Origin: Chara braunii
Taxonomy: Eukaryota > Streptophyta > Charophyceae > Charales > Characeae
Direction: 5' to 3'
NCBI GenBank assembly: GCA_003427395.1
Contig: BFEA01000471.1
Coordinates: 1,091,709-1,140,886, forward strand
Length of the DNA: 49,178 bases
Shown: positions 10,200 to 22,279 of the stretch, in pieces
Layout of the letters: every line of letters starts with the position of its first letter
Numbering within the stretch: position 1 is the stretch's first letter
The notes under the pieces: model-generated
Seen by the model: the letters and a program-made list of their open reading frames with translations, nothing else
The model's database searches: none
Told to the model about the DNA's origin: nothing
Made by a program: the position numbers and the translations under genes

Positions 10200-11860
10200 T
10201 AAAAGCAAGTTGTCGCTATCGTCAATATCACCCGAGATTCGACAATGATGGCTCGCGTAGCATCGATCATGCTCAGGCATGGACGACGGTGACAACAGGT
10301 CAGTCCCCTTTTTCCCCTCGCCGCCCAACATCCTCACTCCCATGTGGTGTGCCCCCGCCGACTTTTGGTCTGCCATCGCCACCCCCACTTCCGTGTGTAC
10401 TGAGTGAGGCCGCCATGTTGATCTTGATGCAGGGTTTTCACCTTGCGGGGGTATGGACGTGGCCACCACCTCACCTTGACATGACCTACCTTCCCCCTAA
10501 CCCCCGCCCACTCCCCCCCCCCATCGAATAGGGATTCCCTTTTGTACGGCTCACAGGGCGCTGCTCTCCAAGCCTCCCTGACGACTAAAAGTAAAAGCAC
10601 CGTGAGGTGTGAAGCTTACTCGTACTAATTACGATTCCGACTATCGGGGATAATGGGGATAAATACAAATATCGGATTATGAATTTAGTGAAATATTTAA
10701 CATTTTCAATGTTTTTTTTTCTTTTAGGTATTTGAGAAATCTTTTTAAATAGAAAGAATATCCTTATTAATTCAGTAAACTTCGCTCTCCTCGATCTTCC
10801 TAAATGTCTCTTCTCTTCCACACGACCTCCCCGGTTCTCAAGCTACTTTGCTCGATTTTCATGTTCCCTCAAAACCTTGATCAACTTTTTTGCATCACTC
10901 ACGGATTCTACACTCATTTTCCTCTACGGCCTATTGGTCATAGATTCTTGTTTTGTAATGTATCCACCTAGCTGCAGTTTGTACATTGGAGCATTATTCA
11001 TTTGCACATTTTGGAGTGTGTGTTGAGTCCTTAGTGGTGTCGTCTCTCTCCCTTCCAGCTTCATCTCCATCTACACCTTCTTCCTCCTCCGTTCCTTCTC
11101 CACAGACAGAGGAACTGCCACTCAGACAGTGCCCGTTACAAACAGACATACACATACACCAAATACCTTCTGATCGGTCAGTGAAAGTCCTATAAAACAA
11201 TATGGCATAATCATGTTTTTTTTTTTGGAGTTTACTATGGCGAACATGACAACACACCACACAAACACATACACCATAAACACATATGCACAAACACATA
11301 GACACACATATTAAAATAAAAGAAAGAACCAAGTACGAAGTTATTCCACTCGAGTGCAGTCCCCCTACTGAAACTTGTAGCGTATTGCACAATGTTCCAA
11401 CCGACACATCTTGTGAATCCAATAACCTATCAACTGCATCCCCACTCGTACGGTCCCTTTATCATCCATCAAATTGTGTCCGAATTTTAATTGATGTGGG
11501 TAGGCCGCCCTGTCCTCATCGCCAATTGGAAAGTAACTTGAGCGAACATCTTCACCTTCACTATCCGTTTTAATCTCCTATACTGAACAATTATCATTTA
11601 CAACTTTTCACTAGGAGCTTTGTGGAGAGGTGTTGAAGGATGTTAGAATAGAGGAAGAAGACAAAGGGAACTGGTGGTAGTTACCTTGTGTCATTGAGGG
11701 ATACATGTGTGAGCAAGTTCTCCGACAGGTGATGTGGACAGCGAGAGTGTGCGGCATAATAGATTACTGTGCGTAGGAGCAGGGAGTAGTGTAAGGCGAA
11801 CACATCATAATACGGCTACTACATTGCGAGAAAGGTTTTCTTTATCAATTGACTTCAGTG
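10200..11860. other. No recognised gene
   Basis: This mixed, partly C-rich then AT-rich stretch includes a CA-rich imperfect repeat at about 11240-11310. No coding domain, RNA gene or element terminus is supportable. Confidence 0.4.
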
Positions 11861-11869
11861 TCTTGTCTG

Positions 11870-11972
11870 TTTTTTTTTTTCCCCATCGTGTTTTGATTGA
11901 CCACGGATCAGATAATAAGTTTATCAAAACAGATACTACACTTGATCTTAACCAAAAGGTCAAGAAAGATAT
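11870..11972 (-). pseudogene. U2 snRNA 5' retrocopy with A-tail (minus strand)
   Basis: U2 snRNA pairs with the intron branch point. Read on the minus strand, the copy starts at 11972 with ATATCTTTCTTGACC, keeps TTTTGGTTAAGATCAAGTG, the branch-point-recognition GTGTAGTATCTG, TATTATCTGATCCGTGG, and ends at about ACACGAT (near 11886). It stops just before where the Sm site should lie. GGGG and an A-run (T-run on plus, 11870-11880) follow. Several differences are C-to-T relative to canonical U2. The Sm site and 3' stem-loops are absent, so this is a retroposed, non-functional copy. A decayed duplication is possible: TGACTTCAGTGTCTT before it and TGACATTGGTGTGTT after it on plus share 11 of 15 bases. 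Confidence 0.85.
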
Positions 11973-11974
11973 TT

Positions 11975-14140
11975 ATGACATTGGTGTGTTTCTGTCATTC
12001 CTAATTGGTGTACTATCGACTTTCGTATTTTTGCTTTCAGCTTGGCACACTCATGATGAGTGGTGGTTAATGGAGACCGCAAATTTTAACATTTTTTTAA
12101 TGTTATTTATAAGAAAACCCAAAGTTTTTTTTACCAGAAAAACTTGATTTCAACAATGAAAAGAGTTATCCCCGTTAGCCAGTGGTGCTCATGACTTATC
12201 TTCTATGAGGTTTTGCATTTAAAAAATTATATTCTCATAGGATTGTTCCTTGCACTGTAGAAAAACCAAAAACGAAATTGTGAATAATGAAACAAGTCAT
12301 AAGGTCGAATATCTACATGTTTTGCCCCCTACTGTGACCTAGCAAACCCAAGAGCTCAAGATTTGAGTGTTTCAACTTTGGCAATTTTTCATGTTAATAA
12401 TTTTCGACAAAATTATGATTTCACTGGCATAGAGTCATTGACTACAAAGTGATCTGTCAATTGAAAATATTTAACACATTTCGACAAAATTACACATACT
12501 TTTGACCCTTATGTTGTGATCGAGTCGCGGGTCAGGAAATAAATTGGTTTGTTGAAATATCTTGGGGCCAGTGGTGGTGTGAGACTAGAATGCAAGGGAA
12601 CATTTCATGATGGCAATTAGACTGTTGCATTTTTGTAACACACTACACAACGTCTATGGAAGGGAACGTTCCATAAGCTGAGAGCAATAGGACTGGTGTA
12701 TGGTTGTACCACTACTAATGCACCTTCGACATCAGTGAGTGTATGCTCTTGTGGAGAGTTGAGAGAGGGGAAACAGTGGGGGGCCGGGGAAAGAAAGAAC
12801 AATAGAGCATCATATCCGGCTAGCAGAAATTATACATATGACTTAATAACTACTATGGCGTAGAGAACAACACGATACATCACCGGAAATTACGGTTGCT
12901 TTAGAGACACTTTAACAATAACAACTATGTGAAGCAAGCATCTTCTCCCTATAAAATAATTATGTATCACCATAACATCGTTTAATGCAGCCCTTCCTTT
13001 CTCTAATAGTTAAACGATTTCCGCATAACTTCCTTCTCAATATCCTTTTGCACATGCATCTCCCACCCAATGATTGCAGCAATGAGCTCAAGCTTCCATT
13101 TTTGCACACTTTCTTCCTTTCATAGTATAACCACCCTCATTTGGCGTCAAGCAAGGTGATTTAATGTTGATGTTGTGTATCTTATGGGTATGCCTCCACC
13201 TGTTTCATGTCAATACAACGATTTTTTGTCACCTTTATTTTTTTGACACGTGCAACACTGGCGATCGGTTCTGAGTGACACTACTCTAATCACTTTTCCC
13301 CAACACGAAGCATTTAATAGAAGAGAGAGAAAGAAGGTCCACCCCTCATGTCATCACCAAGCAGGCAGAGACAATCGTTAGGTGAACAACTATCTAGACC
13401 TACGTTGCGACTTGTACGCACCCTCGTACGAGTATGAAATCTTTTATACTCATAAGCTAAGGACCCGTACGACCTTTTTTTTTTTCCTCAAATTCTAATG
13501 AGGATCTGCAGATGACGCTCAACAAAATGATGCATGTTTTGTGTTGTTGCAGCACACATTTTTTTTCCAGATTTTTTGGTGACTTTTTGTTTGTTTTTTA
13601 TCCCGTACGGGGGGTACAAGACGCATGGGTTCCCTTACATATATTACATGTACGTTTCGTATGAAAAGACCCCGTACGTGTACGTTTGGTAACGTAGATC
13701 TAGACCATTCCAATACGGATTCACCTAAGGTGAGCAAGCAGGGGACTCTATCAAAAATCATGGTCCTTATTAGCTTTACTCTGTTGCGGATCACAACTCG
13801 TGGGTGTGCCTAAGAGTTCCCACCATTTACTAGTCACCAAGCAAGTGTGAGGCCCTAGCCTCGCTCAACAGGCACCTTGCTTGTAGCATCTTTGTTTCAC
13901 TCAGGTTCACATGGTTCACCTTATATCTCCCCTTGCTTCCTTGGACCCATCACTTTTTTTTTTTTTTTTTTTTTTTCAATTCTGAAGAGTAGCAGTTCGA
14001 TTCCTATATTGTAGGCAAGTCAAAATACAAACGAACAATGTTGTCCCACACTTCCCCGCGTCACGGCTCGGAGAACCTTTACAACATTCATTGCTTTTGT
14101 GAAGGAAGGTTTGACTGTCAATACACCCAAGCAATCCCAC
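11975..14140. other. AT-rich DNA, no recognised gene
   Basis: No gene or domain is recognised. A GTACG-rich patch lies at about 13390-13690, with the small hairpin GAGTAT...ATACTC near 13430-13451. A pure T-run lies at about 13953-13975 and could be the A-tail of another minus-strand retroposon whose body (about 13976-14140) I do not recognise. Confidence 0.4.
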
Positions 14141-14141
14141 A

Positions 14142-14143
<2 letters not shown>

Positions 14144-14174
<31 letters not shown>

Positions 14175-14290
14175 GACTCTATAGAACTCAATAGGGAGGG
14201 TGATAAAAGCTTCCCCACCTACGAGGTCCTATTTGGACACTCCATCTATCAGTAGGGAGCTGCACCTGCTGGGAAACAGGTTCAGCGTCG
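14144..14290 (-). mobile_element. Two-hairpin-core retroposon, copy 1 (minus)
   Basis: On the minus strand the core starts GACGCTGAACCTGTTTCCCA and continues GCAGGTGCAGCTCCCTACTG, ATAGATGGAGT. It is followed by ~60 nt of copy-specific sequence and then a ~29 nt A-tail (T-run at 14144-14172 on plus). Both core hairpins can form, with one wobble pair in the second. No clear target-site duplication is seen. Confidence 0.7.
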
Positions 14291-14689
14291 CTCACATATG
14301 ATAAAACTTTGAAAATCCAGTTAATGAAGACAACAAAAATATCCGAACCAACACCTCTTCGCCTCTCTCTGGGTGCCAAATCCCATTATAACATCTAGCA
14401 CCGATTCACTGAAAAAAGGAAAAAAACACCCCTCCTCAACATTAATTTTCATAATGACCAAACCATAATCTAGGAACTTTGACCGAGATTGCATAAGTAC
14501 AAACGACTGCATTGTTGCCTAATCTTAAAAAACAAGATGATAATCCCTGCAAATATCTTCATGTACTTCTCCTTGAGCCCCATCCCATATCACCTGACCC
14601 AGTTCCCCCCCCCGACTTCCTCCCAACCAGTAGCGACCAAAGTCTTGAAAATGTTTAAAGATTTAATGACATGAGTGCATATGTTTTAC

Positions 14690-17600
14690 TTTTTTTTTTT
14701 TTTTCTCTCATTTAATATAGATCTCATTTTGGATTTGATGTTTGATCGTATCCATAAATTTTGAACCATTAAGTCGTGCTCCTTTCAATTCGTAAGTACA
14801 CTTTTCCATCCAAGTAGCCCACAAAGCAGTTTTTCCTATGATGAAAAGGTTTTGAGTGAAATTATCAAACGATTTAAATACCCATGACTCTAGAAGGATG
14901 GTCATCCAGAACCATGGCCAATGGACTCGAGGACCTATTTAACACCAGACTTCATCCTACCATTTTCATAACCAGGTAGTGTTTAGACACTACATGAAGA
15001 TATGGTTAATGATCTCGGAAATTGTTTTAGCCGGGAACGTTGTCTTACAAAATTTACACTAAGGAGAGACAATATTGTTTTGTTACAATTATGGGTGATC
15101 TATCAGCCAATCATTGGTGGACATACATCTATACTCAATTTTCCAATGGAGAGAGGTCACTTAAGCAGACTTTAATCTCATCAGAGCAAGTCATCTAACC
15201 CTCCTAAACCATTCTTATCAAGATTAAGATCGTTTATCCATCTGACAACTACTTTGTCTTTCAAATTGGTTTTTTATCGAAGTATTTTATATGTTGATTT
15301 TACTGTTAAGGTAGGAAAAAATCTTACAAAAGACCTTCCTTTATTCCCATGTGAGGACCATACCCAATTAGCTGTGTCAAGAGAGAAATGAAAATTTTGC
15401 ATATTTGGTTTAAATGCTAACCATAAATTATTTGTCTTCAGTACTCTAATTCTAAATATATGATTAGCAGTTGCTCATTGGATTTCACCCTTTTTTTTTT
15501 TGCATAAAAAATATCAAAAAAAAGATAATAGGATATCATCGTTTGAGTAAACCTCCAGAATATTACCTATAACCTCTGATTGATCATTTAAAGTCACTCA
15601 ATCATTGACTAATATTTTATGTCATTTTATGGGAATTCTTACCCACTGTAGAACGATAAATTCAATTATTATTTCAAAAGTTTCTTCTCGATGGTGACAA
15701 TACTTTAGAGGCCTTTGCAAGTCATAGCACGAAACCCAGTCACTTGATTCTTGATCCCACATATCGTTTATCTTGATAATGTATTTTTCGACCCAACCTT
15801 TTCATCATGAGTCCATACAATGAAACATATAACTTTGAAATTCTCTGATCCACTCATTATCAAAAAAGGGTTGTTTATAAACCTCTCCCGGTCTTTCTGG
15901 AGATACTTTGTTTGACAAAGAGAGTTTTCTCTATGTTTCAAGGAGAGTAGTCCAAAACAAATTATCGCAAAGGTTTTCTCTTGCCGCATGTCTGTTTGTT
16001 GTAATATAATTCTTTCATCCACCTCGAGACCTCCTAGGAATATAAGGGGATTTATTATCTAACTATATCAAAGAATCCATAATATTCGTCATAATTGATG
16101 CACAACATCTAATTTGTTTCAACACTAATATACTTCATGGAGTATAAGAATTAAAGAATAATATTTTTAACAACTGGATGAATAATGTCATTGCTTGAGT
16201 CGTTGGGTCTATAATACCCAATCCTCCTATTGCCTTAGGTTCGGTCACTTACTGTTATGCCACCCTACTAATAACGTTGACACTTTCATGATTACTCCTC
16301 CATAAAAAAAACATTGTTAGTTGTCTTTGAAATATCTTGAGGGTGACTTTATCCATTGTCAAAATAAAAGATTTATAATAGATTGAGGCAATAACAATAT
16401 TATTAGTTGACCAAGTACATCCCAAGATAGAAATGCATTTATCTTTCCATAGTTTGACCTTTATTTGCGCTTGTTGAATAATACAATTATTGTTAGTTAA
16501 TGGTTTTACTTCAGTCGAAAGGTGAATCTCTAATAATATAGTAGGAGTGTCTAAGGGGATTCATTTTACCTTTGGGATTTTCGAATTGCTGACTACTTAA
16601 TGATAAATCTACAAACCCAATGTTTTATTACCCCAATATAACCGTCACATCAAATAATCTACAAAATCGCTTTATCATTCTTTGTTTATCTTGGAAAAAA
16701 AATTGTGATGTATCTACTATAAGCTAGATATCATCAACAAAAAGTAACATACTGGCATTGCTTCCTTTGGAATAGAGGTTAAATGATTTTGTTTGTTACC
16801 TTTAATATGACGTAATTTTCCTGCTAAAACTTTCATTATATTAACAAATAGATAGAGAGTTATAGGATCCCCGTGACATATCCATCTTTACAACTGAATA
16901 AGAAATGTCAAATTCACATTAACCACCGATCTAGTAATGACGTAAGCATTTATAAGTTTAATCCACCTTTTAAAACAAGGGTAAAAATTAAGTTTTTCCA
17001 AACGCTTATCTAAAAAAAAAACAATCGACGTCATAATATGTTTTATCAAAATTTATAAAAATGAATACCACATTATTTTTTTATTGTCAAGATAGTTTAA
17101 TAAGTTCATTAATAAGCAGGATATTATCCTGGATATTTCGACCCTTAATAAAACATGGTCAAACTGGATGAATAATATTAGCTATTGCCTTGTTAAGTCT
17201 ATCGGTAAGAGGTTTAACAACCAACTTATAGACCATAGTAAGTAACATGATAAGACCGTAGTTTATTATATTGCATTTATCACATTTTTGTTGAGGAAGG
17301 TCAATATACCTTGACTCACCAACTCCCCAATGTCACCTTAGATTCATACAACTTGATAAAAGTTCATTAGGTTTTGTGATATAACATCCTATGATGATTC
17401 TCCTTTTTTTTTTTGGTAGCCCGTTTATTCCTGGGGGGTTCTCTTATTCCATAAGCATAACGGTTCACCATACTTCCTCCTTTGATAAGGGCATGTCCAC
17501 AATTTATTTTTCTTAATTTGTTAGAGCATTAGTCAAATGAGTGAAAAAATAATTTATGTCTTTAGTATGGCTATCCATGAGAATATGAGCGTTATATGAA

Positions 17601-18262
17601 GTAAACAAAACCTTGAAGAAATCCCTCGTTATTTTCGTGCATGCCGCAGTCAAAGTGACCAATGTTTCTTCTCTATTATGTGGATCCGTCAAAGCCTCAA
17701 TGCTCGTCCTGCCTTTTCGTATTTTAGTTATTGCAAAACAACGTGCATCCATAAACCCTTGTATATGATGATGTCTGAGTTTTCCCCGGATTTGAGCCCC
17801 TTGCCATTTATATTCTATATGGGATATTAGTTGGTCCTCCAAGTCCTGAATTTCCGTTGTCAAAGGTTCCAAAAAAATATTGGTCATCAAAATCAATTTA
17901 TTGTTGGTGTACTTGTTGAATTCTCTCATGGAATTTCTTTTAAGTGTTGTAGTGCAATTAGTAATTTAGAATATTCATTGCATTTGCGGTCGTTGTTGAA
18001 CCATTTAATATCATCTTTGATGAGGTCTCTTTGTTTTCTCCACAAGATCCTTACATGTTTAAGGAAGTCTTTTAATTATTCAATCTTAAGGTGAGAAACA
18101 TTTCGTTTATAAAACCCTCTTCCTTGATTTGGTTCCTTCCTAAATGAAAAGATAGCCATACACATAGCATGGTCCACATTAGGATATAGGCTAACTGAAA
18201 AAATATCCGCAAATTGTGAAAGCACAACAAATTCAGGTTAGAATATGATGCTGACATCCTTC
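14690..18262 (-). mobile_element. LINE C, 3' segment: endonuclease C-terminus, RT, zinc finger, A-tail
   Basis: A decayed L1-like ORF2 is read on the minus strand from 18262 downwards. First comes the endonuclease C-terminal part (SLYPNVDHAMCMAIF, near 18190-18146, matching the S-D-H region). A linker frame follows at 17929-17513 (TSIEALTDPHNREETLV). The RT finger motif PPGINGLP is near 17450-17425, then IIHPV and CFIKGRNIQDNILLINELI (about 17165-17100), then FDKTYYDVD as motif A (about 17040). The catalytic box F-V-D-D replaces Y/F-A-D-D at 16741-16730. A zinc-finger CKFC lies near 15058-15047 with H...C after it, followed by a C-terminal frame at 14905-14708. An A-tail (T-run on plus, 14690-14704) closes the element. 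Many stops and frameshifts make it dead. Its 5' part is inverted (next entry). Confidence 0.85.
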
Positions 18263-19140
18263 TATTTAAGCTCCTGCTGCATGGAGTCCTGGAAAATGAG
18301 AGTATTTTGGATGTCGGTTCGTGGATTGGTCAGGGGGACTATTAACATCTTCCGTTAGAGTGTGTTTTGACAGAGCAATGGATTAGGCAAAAGTAGGTTT
18401 TGAAATTTGACGGAATAGAGGGAATTAGGATAGTGGATGCATTATATGAAAAAAATAAGGAATGAAAATTGTTCTGACGTAATGCAGATTTGGACTTACA
18501 TTCCCTGAATGTGAATGGATTAGCATTAGCCAAACAGTACAAAGACAAACAATTTATGATCAAATGTGGGGTATAGATTGTCGACATTGGCCTGATGTAA
18601 TTTGTATCCAAGAGACCCACCTCATGGATATCGAGGCATATCATCACTGTCATAAGGAGATCTGGCCTCATAAGGCTTATACGCTCCTAGACTTGGGAGC
18701 GCAGGGGAGGCCATTTGGATTTCCCTGTACTCCAAAGCAGATCCCTTATAATGGTTGATGGATCAAGAGGAGGGGAGATGGGCCTACATTCTCACTATGA
18801 TGGAGTTGGAGATGGTAGGTATCATATGTGTGTATTGACCTGATGAGGTACGGGATCGACAAACATTCTTTGAATCCCTCCTCCCTTGTCTCCCTATGGG
18901 TATTCCCGTCATCATTGCAGGGGATTTTAACACGGCATTCAACAATATCTTTTTCCACGCCCATCATATATTGAAACAAATGAGCATATCATTGTTAATC
19001 TTTGTAATATTTTTTGTCTCTTCGATTCATATAGAATAATTAATCCGTCCCGAAGGAAATACACATGTCCTATAAAATGTCAAGCTCGTCGGGTTTCTAG
19101 ATCGCGTATAGACCCAATACTTGTATAAGAGGAATTAAAG
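18263..19140 (+). mobile_element. LINE C, inverted 5' segment: apurinic endonuclease domain
   Basis: This plus-strand segment carries the N-terminal part of a LINE ORF2 endonuclease. SLNVNGL lies at about 18502-18522, DVICIQETHL at about 18594-18623 (the E of QETHL is a metal ligand), VIIAGDFNTAFN at about 18908-18943, and SRSRIDPILV at about 19096-19125. Frames are broken by stops and shifts. It abuts the minus-strand segment that starts with the endonuclease C-terminus, so together they cover one endonuclease split by an inversion. The outer limit near 19140 and the exact junction (about 18262) are estimates. Confidence 0.8.
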
Positions 19141-19149
19141 CACCTGAAA

Positions 19150-19740
19150 GTCTTTCAGAGACTCAGCAGCAAACCAACAAAGATTTACTTGTTTTGTAAC
19201 CTCATATTTGAGGTTGACATCTATTTCTGCAATGTTCCGATTCTCATATATGGCAGTGAGCATGGCTATACCTCCAGGAGGGAGTTGGTCCTCAATGACT
19301 TCAGTATCTCTAATCTGATAAGGGACTTCCCCAGTTAAGACGGAGAGGGGAAGAGAAAAGAGGACTCAGTTCCCTGAACGGTGACCTCTCGACATAATGC
19401 ATCCGGCGGTTCTGACAACCCCACATCCCAAACCCCTTCCCCCCTAACTACCTGATTGCCTAACAATTTATTCCCGAAAGAAACATACCATAACCCCCCT
19501 GAATCAAACGAACCACTTAACATGAAGTCATACCGATGCTCGTGATTGTCAGCTCACTAGTTTCTGAACCTGCTTCATTCAGCTTACACGCTCCGACTCT
19601 CAGTGGTTCCTGCAGCGGGTCTCAAGGCCTACTTGAGTGTATTGTTCTCCATTGAGCCCAGTCTCCTATTACCCAGGATCTGTGTTGTAAATTTACGAAT
19701 GATCCCGATCTTCTTTTCTGGTTCCAGCTTGATCCGTGCC
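19150..19740. other. No recognised gene
   Basis: This spacer lies between LINE C and the LINE B relic. It has short frames only. Some of the minus strand could be LINE B 3' untranslated sequence, but I cannot place the 3' end or an A-tail. Confidence 0.35.
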
Positions 19741-20845
19741 CTTACCTTTTACTAGTCCGTATGGTATTCAATGAGTAGGGTCTGTTGTAAGCCTGCCCAG
19801 GCCTCCTCGAGGAGAACGTGTTGTTCTTCAATGACCCTTTTGCACCATTGTTTCCAGACAGCCCCCAAAGCTAATGCACGAAATTGCTTTTACAGTGTGG
19901 ACTCTCATTTAGCCAACCCTATGGAGACCGCAAAACCTGCAAGTAGAGCCAGTGCATTTTCCGTGAGCACCTTTAGTCTCGCTTCAAACCTGTTCTGCCT
20001 AGGGACAATGCGATAGGCAATATGCTATGTCTTTCATCTCCCCCTGATCACAATTTGTGCAGTTCACGTTAGGAGCTTGTCCATTGATTTACATTCTTCG
20101 CTTGCTGAGCCACTGGTTGACAGGAAGGGCCTGGTATATCAGTAGCCATTACATGCTTCTAATCTTGGTATTGTTGATCACCAGTACTGCCGTCCATTGG
20201 ATAGCAGTCAAACCTCCCAGCCCCCCAAACATGTTCCTCTCCCACCGCTGACTCACTGAGCCAATGGGTCTTGGACCCTGGCAAGCCGGTAGCCCAATCT
20301 TCTAGAGTAGTCCAAGATGCTGACCCTGCTCCTCCCACTGAGGACAACAACTTATAGGCCCACTCGGCCGGGTCCAGTTCAATGTCCTGAAGGGACATGT
20401 CGGGTGCATAAACCCTGTATTCTTTGTCCTCCATGACCCGGATTTTCCTGAGAAGATAGAGTCCGACGGTGACCTGTGCTATGTGGTTCTTGTTTACTTG
20501 GTTAAGCGTCTGTCCCAGGTCCTCAATGTCATGCATGCCTAGCAGTCTCCCCTCCCCCCTCAGACCCTCCCGTACGAAGGATAGGGCCGCTGTAAGGGGG
20601 TCCTTCCATATCCATGTGGCCCATTCGGTTCTCTTCCAGGACAAACCCTGGTAAAGCAGTGCTGTCCACTCTTGGGGAATGGAAAGCAGGAGGTCATTGA
20701 GGTGCAATTGCAAGTTGTCGCACTCAACCCATGTGGCCCAACGACCGTCACACAACGTCAGTGCCCATAGTTTGTTTGTCCTGTCCCAGAGTCAGTGGAG
20801 ACTGTCTGAGCAATTCCTCCCTAGTGGCGAACTAATACTGACATG

Positions 20846-21139
20846 GTCCTTTGGAGCATCTGCCAGTTATCCAAGATCTGCACTCCCCGCAACATGCAGG
20901 GCCTTTTCAGTATCATGTCCAAATCCTGGGCCCATTGGCGCCAACAGGAAGATTTCCCTCCAAGTCCGGAGGAGTTGGTCCCAGTAACCTGGACTCACCA
21001 ATTGGGGGGGTTCCTGCTGTTGGTCGTGGTATGAGTGTTGCTGGCACCGATGGGCCCAGGATTTGGACATGATCCTGAAAAGGCCCTGCATGTTGCGGGG
21101 AGTGCAGATCTTGGGTAACTGGCAGATGCTCCAAAGGCC
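20846..21139. repeat. Inverted duplication inside LINE B, ~96 bp arms
   Basis: The plus-strand arm at 20846-20941 (starting GTCCTTTGGAGCATCTGCCA) is the reverse complement of 21043-21139 (ending GGCAGATGCTCCAAAGGCC) with only a handful of mismatches. A ~100 bp spacer separates them. The 21043-21139 arm reads in frame as part of the LINE B connection domain on the minus strand, so it is the original. The other arm is an inverted extra copy inserted downstream. Confidence 0.85.
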
Positions 21140-21261
21140 CAGGTCTGTATTTCCGGATCCAGGATCGCCAACCCCCCCCTGCCCTTCAGCTCGATGACAT
21201 TTTTCCATGCCACCTTAGGTATAAATTTCTGTTTCTCGTGGTTATCTGTCCACGGATAAGC

Positions 21262-21955
21262 TGTAGAGTAGTCAACGATGCTAGGGGTTTTCAGGGGTGG
21301 GTTTCTGGGGTCGAGATTGTCGCTGCGTACCAAAGCATAGAGGAGATCGAGGCATTGAGAACTAGTGCCCAACCGAAGACGGAGGTGTAGATGGCAGACG
21401 AAGCTTCCATTTCAGTTAACATTTTGGCCAAGATCTGCGGGGCCATTGCCTGTTCCGAACTTCTGTCGGTAAGTTTAACGCCCAGGAATCTCAACCGGAC
21501 CCCTTTGTATTGCCTTGTGAAGCCTTGTGGGGTGATTGCCTGCGGGGGCACAACTGTGTCCGACAACCACCGCCTTATTGTTTTTTGCCAGTTAATTCTC
21601 ATTTCGGAGGCGGGTGGAAGGCTGCATGGTCCTCGTTACGGCCGAAAGGATGAATGCAAGGCCCTGATTAGTGCTATAAGGTCATCCTCAAAGAGTAGCA
21701 TGTTCCATAGCACAACTTTGTGCCCTTGGGGATCGGGCTTTGCTACGAGTCGTTCGATAGAGGGGTCTTAACGCAGTAAGGAGCTTCCATTGCACATAAG
21801 AAAATAGGGGCTGCCAGGGCCCAGGGGGTAGAGTATTCCACGATGCTGGGGGGTTTCGGGGGTGGATTTCTGGGGTCCAGATTGTCGCTGCGTACCGAAG
21901 CGTAGAGGAGATCGAGGCATTGAGAACTAGTGCCCAACCGAAGACGGAGGTGTTC
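21262..21955. repeat. Direct duplication of a ~125 bp LINE B block flanking 440 bp
   Basis: The block at about 21262-21385 recurs at about 21827-21952 in the same orientation; both contain TTGTCGCTGCGTACC, GAGGAGATCGAGGCATTGAG and AACTAGTGCCCAACCGAAGA. The 440 bp between them is the RT C-terminal part. In element order the block belongs after that part, so its presence on both sides indicates a ~560 bp tandem duplication truncated at its 5' side. Confidence 0.8.
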
Positions 21956-22279
21956 TTTGATGCATAAAAGTAAGTTTCTGCAGTTTTTCCAAAATCCTAT
22001 GGTTGCTAATCATAACACTGCGCGGTAAATTTTGTCTCGGATGGTTTGAACTTCCATTGCGGCTTGCTGTGTATATCTGCGAGGTCTTCCTTGAGGGTCG
22101 GAGCCTCCCCCCGTGAGAGTTTCACATGGTGGGAGGTGTTACTCTTGGAGGGGGGAGGCAGTATTGGAGGATTGTTTTCTCTAAGCCCGACTGATTTAGG
22201 GTCGGATCAGTACTGGCGGGTGGGGAGAGAAGGCAAGGGGGTGGCTGCTTACAACAGGGTGTTGGGATTTTGTTTCTGA

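Larger units (their letters stand above)
19750..21955 (-). mobile_element. LINE B relic (RT thumb/connection to zinc finger), rearranged
   Basis: A minus-strand decayed ORF2 is read from ~21955 downwards: a duplicated 125 bp block, the post-catalytic RT part (NWQKTIRRWLSDTVVPP, then VRLRFLGVKLTD), a connection region (KNVIELKGRGGLAILDPE near 21200), a long frame at 20755-20159, and a zinc finger CTNCDQGEMKD...CLSHC at about 20062-20005. Stops and shifts occur throughout. A ~96 bp inverted duplication (20846-21139) interrupts the connection region. The segment is a relative of the copy at 23724-24470: both share the stretch at 21391-21828 and 23735-24172 with scattered differences. Confidence 0.8.

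Noticed and set aside
14640-19200. Target-site duplication for LINE C (AAAGATTTA near 14657 and 19190)
   Set aside because: The left copy is ~25 bp away from the A-tail and the match is short; likely chance.
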